The notes under the pieces are model-generated. The model was not told the DNA's origin and ran no database searches. It saw only the letters and a list, made by a program, of their open reading frames with translations. From the NCBI GenBank assembly GCA_014706295.1, contig JACSVZ010000012.1:12518227-12582226 (forward strand): DNA of 64,000 bases. Reading direction: 5' to 3'. Position 1 is the stretch's first letter. Every line of letters begins with the position of its first letter. Shown here one piece after another: positions 62,262-64,000 of this stretch. The position numbers and the translations under genes are program-made. The stretch comes from Lycocorax pyrrhopterus obiensis. Lineage: Eukaryota > Chordata > Aves > Passeriformes > Paradisaeidae.

Positions 62262-64000
62262 CCAGAATACCCTTCTTGATTCATCTTCCACCAGTATAAT
62301 AAAACCAGAATCCTCTTTAGGCTATGTGAAAAAGATAAACCTGAAGGGAGTTATGATGTGGTGTGTGACTGGATCAGAGTGTAACAATTGCCAACAAGAA
62401 AGCTTCATGGGAAACATATCTTCTTCCACTGACATTCAAAACTACCAGTGAACCACTACTTGGTATTTAATAGCTACATCCTTGTATGTAAAGCCATTGA
62501 ATCAATAATAAGTAAGTTAAAAACATGTTCGTGCTCTGTTTTCACACGACACTCTTCATCTTGGTATCCAAGAACAGAGCATTAAACAGTAATGACAAAC
62601 ATCTGTCATCCCTGTTTTCCTATCCACTCTTCACCTTTGTCCTCGGTAAAAATTGAGTGTATAAACCAGGCAAAGTTGGGAAGGCAGAGCAGAGAACCTC
62701 AGGGAAATATGCTATCAGCAGAATCCTTCTGTAGACCTTGCATTGTGTAATACACATGAAAAATAATTGTATCACACAACTGTTAAATAACCATATTGGA
62801 TTTGCAAAACAAGATGCATTTTCCCAGCTCACTGCGAGCCTGTAGCATTTTGGAAATTAGCATACATCTGCTCCAAGGTATTCTGCATAAAATATTACAA
62901 AATGCATTTGATATAAACAGATAATTCCTTTCAGTAAGGTATAAAGTTAAAATGGACTGCGCTTTACATGACTCAGTGAGCAAACCGGCATTCAGAGCTT
63001 AAGGAATAACTAAGCACCACTTTCTTAGTCAATTCTGCCACCTAGCTCATCTTGGGAAAGCTCAGCCTGCCATACTGCACTCCTGAAAAGCAATTTTCGT
63101 CCTGTTTAGAATTGAAATTCACAAATAACTCACCTAGCACACCTAAATCACTTCATTAAACACAGGTAACATGGCATATTAAAAGAAGAGTCATTTACGC
63201 CAGAGGTACTGAAAGAAAGTTGCTGTGCATAGAAAATCTGTCACTTATAAATGAACTTTAATTCTGATTGATTCAACATACACCAAACCATTTTGTTTCA
63301 TTTAATCCCTTAAGCACAGTTAATGTTCTAAAATATTCCAAGGGATTTTAATTTTCAAACTATGAAAGAAAAGAAAACATCCTTTATCCGCTCTAAATCA
63401 AAATATGCAATATTGGCTCTTGGATGGTAATATTCTCATTTCAAACTGTTCCTGTCTTGCCAATGCCTTTTAGCAGAACAACATTTTTTGTGCTGGGACA
63501 GACTTTCAAATTTAAATATACCCCAGCATGGCATTCCATGAGCAAGCATTGTCATATATAAACTGTTTTTAGAAAGCACCTCTGAAGTACACCATAGGGA
63601 ACTTGTGATGATTTGAACAACTGCACATTTTTAATATAGCTAAAAAAAACCAAAAACAAAACAACTCCCAAAAACCAAGCTGAAAGTATGTGGGTTTGAT
63701 TTTAAGTTCTCTGAGCAACTATGCTGAAAAAGAAGGTGAGCAAGCATAGCTCAGAACCATAAAGCTGCCAGCAGAAAGAGACAAACTATTGTTTTATGGG
63801 CTTTTTTAAAGTAGTGAATTCTGACACACATAAACAGCACAAACCCAAGTGTGGCAGAGATGCCTGAACACCTCCAATACCCAGCAGTATTTTAATCTGG
63901 AGATGCTTAGGAAAGGTTTGTGATGAGATCTCAGCAGCACTGGGGTCTGACACAATCCGCAGGGTTGATCGGTGCACCCTCTGCGCTCTGGGATTTTTTC
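62262..64000. other. Non-coding AT-rich DNA
   Basis: No gene or repeat recognised up to the window end. A short A-rich tract lies at 63641-63670. Short unsupported open frames occur on the minus strand. Confidence 0.6.

Noticed and set aside
1..64000. CRISPR arrays, prokaryotic operons, telomere arrays, viral coding regions
   Set aside because: No regularly spaced repeats, ribosome-binding/operon structure, TTAGGG arrays or viral protein motifs were seen; the window is vertebrate nuclear DNA.

Overview
The window looks like vertebrate, specifically avian, nuclear DNA. It is AT-rich, has no densely packed genes, and the interspersed repeats I can recognise are CR1-type non-LTR retrotransposons plus one LTR of a kind common in bird genomes. 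I see no Alu, B1/B2 or L1-like sequence. A songbird or other neoavian bird is my best inference; the species and locus cannot be named from the sequence alone.

I recognise no complete protein-coding gene. The open frames of about 60-200 codons are short, most of them lack plausible splice context, and many overlap open frames on the other strand. The only real protein signature is the C-terminal end of CR1 ORF2 inside CR1 fragments. The window therefore reads as intron and/or intergenic DNA, possibly the 5' region of a gene on the minus strand.

Layout. 394-1043 is a CR1 3' fragment (minus) interrupted by a second CR1 at 835-994. 1044-12.3 kb is AT-rich non-coding DNA with several conserved-element-like blocks and two adjacent perfect hairpins (6842-6901). 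12.33-13.06 kb is a promoter-like block ending, on the minus strand, in a perfect CAG|GTAAGT donor. 17.3-17.96 kb is the only clear CpG island, with a good minus-strand donor at 17120. 22.74-23.06 kb is a GC-rich block with a minus-strand TATA-like box and donor. 31.28-31.87 kb holds a two-copy 68-69 bp tandem duplication followed by a CR1 fragment (plus). 40.33-40.89 kb is a solo LTR (plus). 43.54-43.70 kb is an A/C tract that is G-quadruplex-like on the minus strand. 47.1 and 49.0 kb carry a 109 bp direct duplication, the second copy lying inside an old degraded CR1 (48.5-49.16 kb, minus). 59.07-59.50 kb is another CR1 fragment (plus). 62.18-62.26 kb is a purine-only repeat. The rest is unique AT-rich sequence with scattered microsatellites.

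If the three minus-strand promoter/donor combinations at 12.3, 17.1 and 22.7 kb are real, they would be alternative first exons of one gene whose body lies at or beyond the low-coordinate end. That is a hypothesis from sequence signals only. I found no new multi-gene system, and no CRISPR array, tRNA, rRNA or viral coding region.
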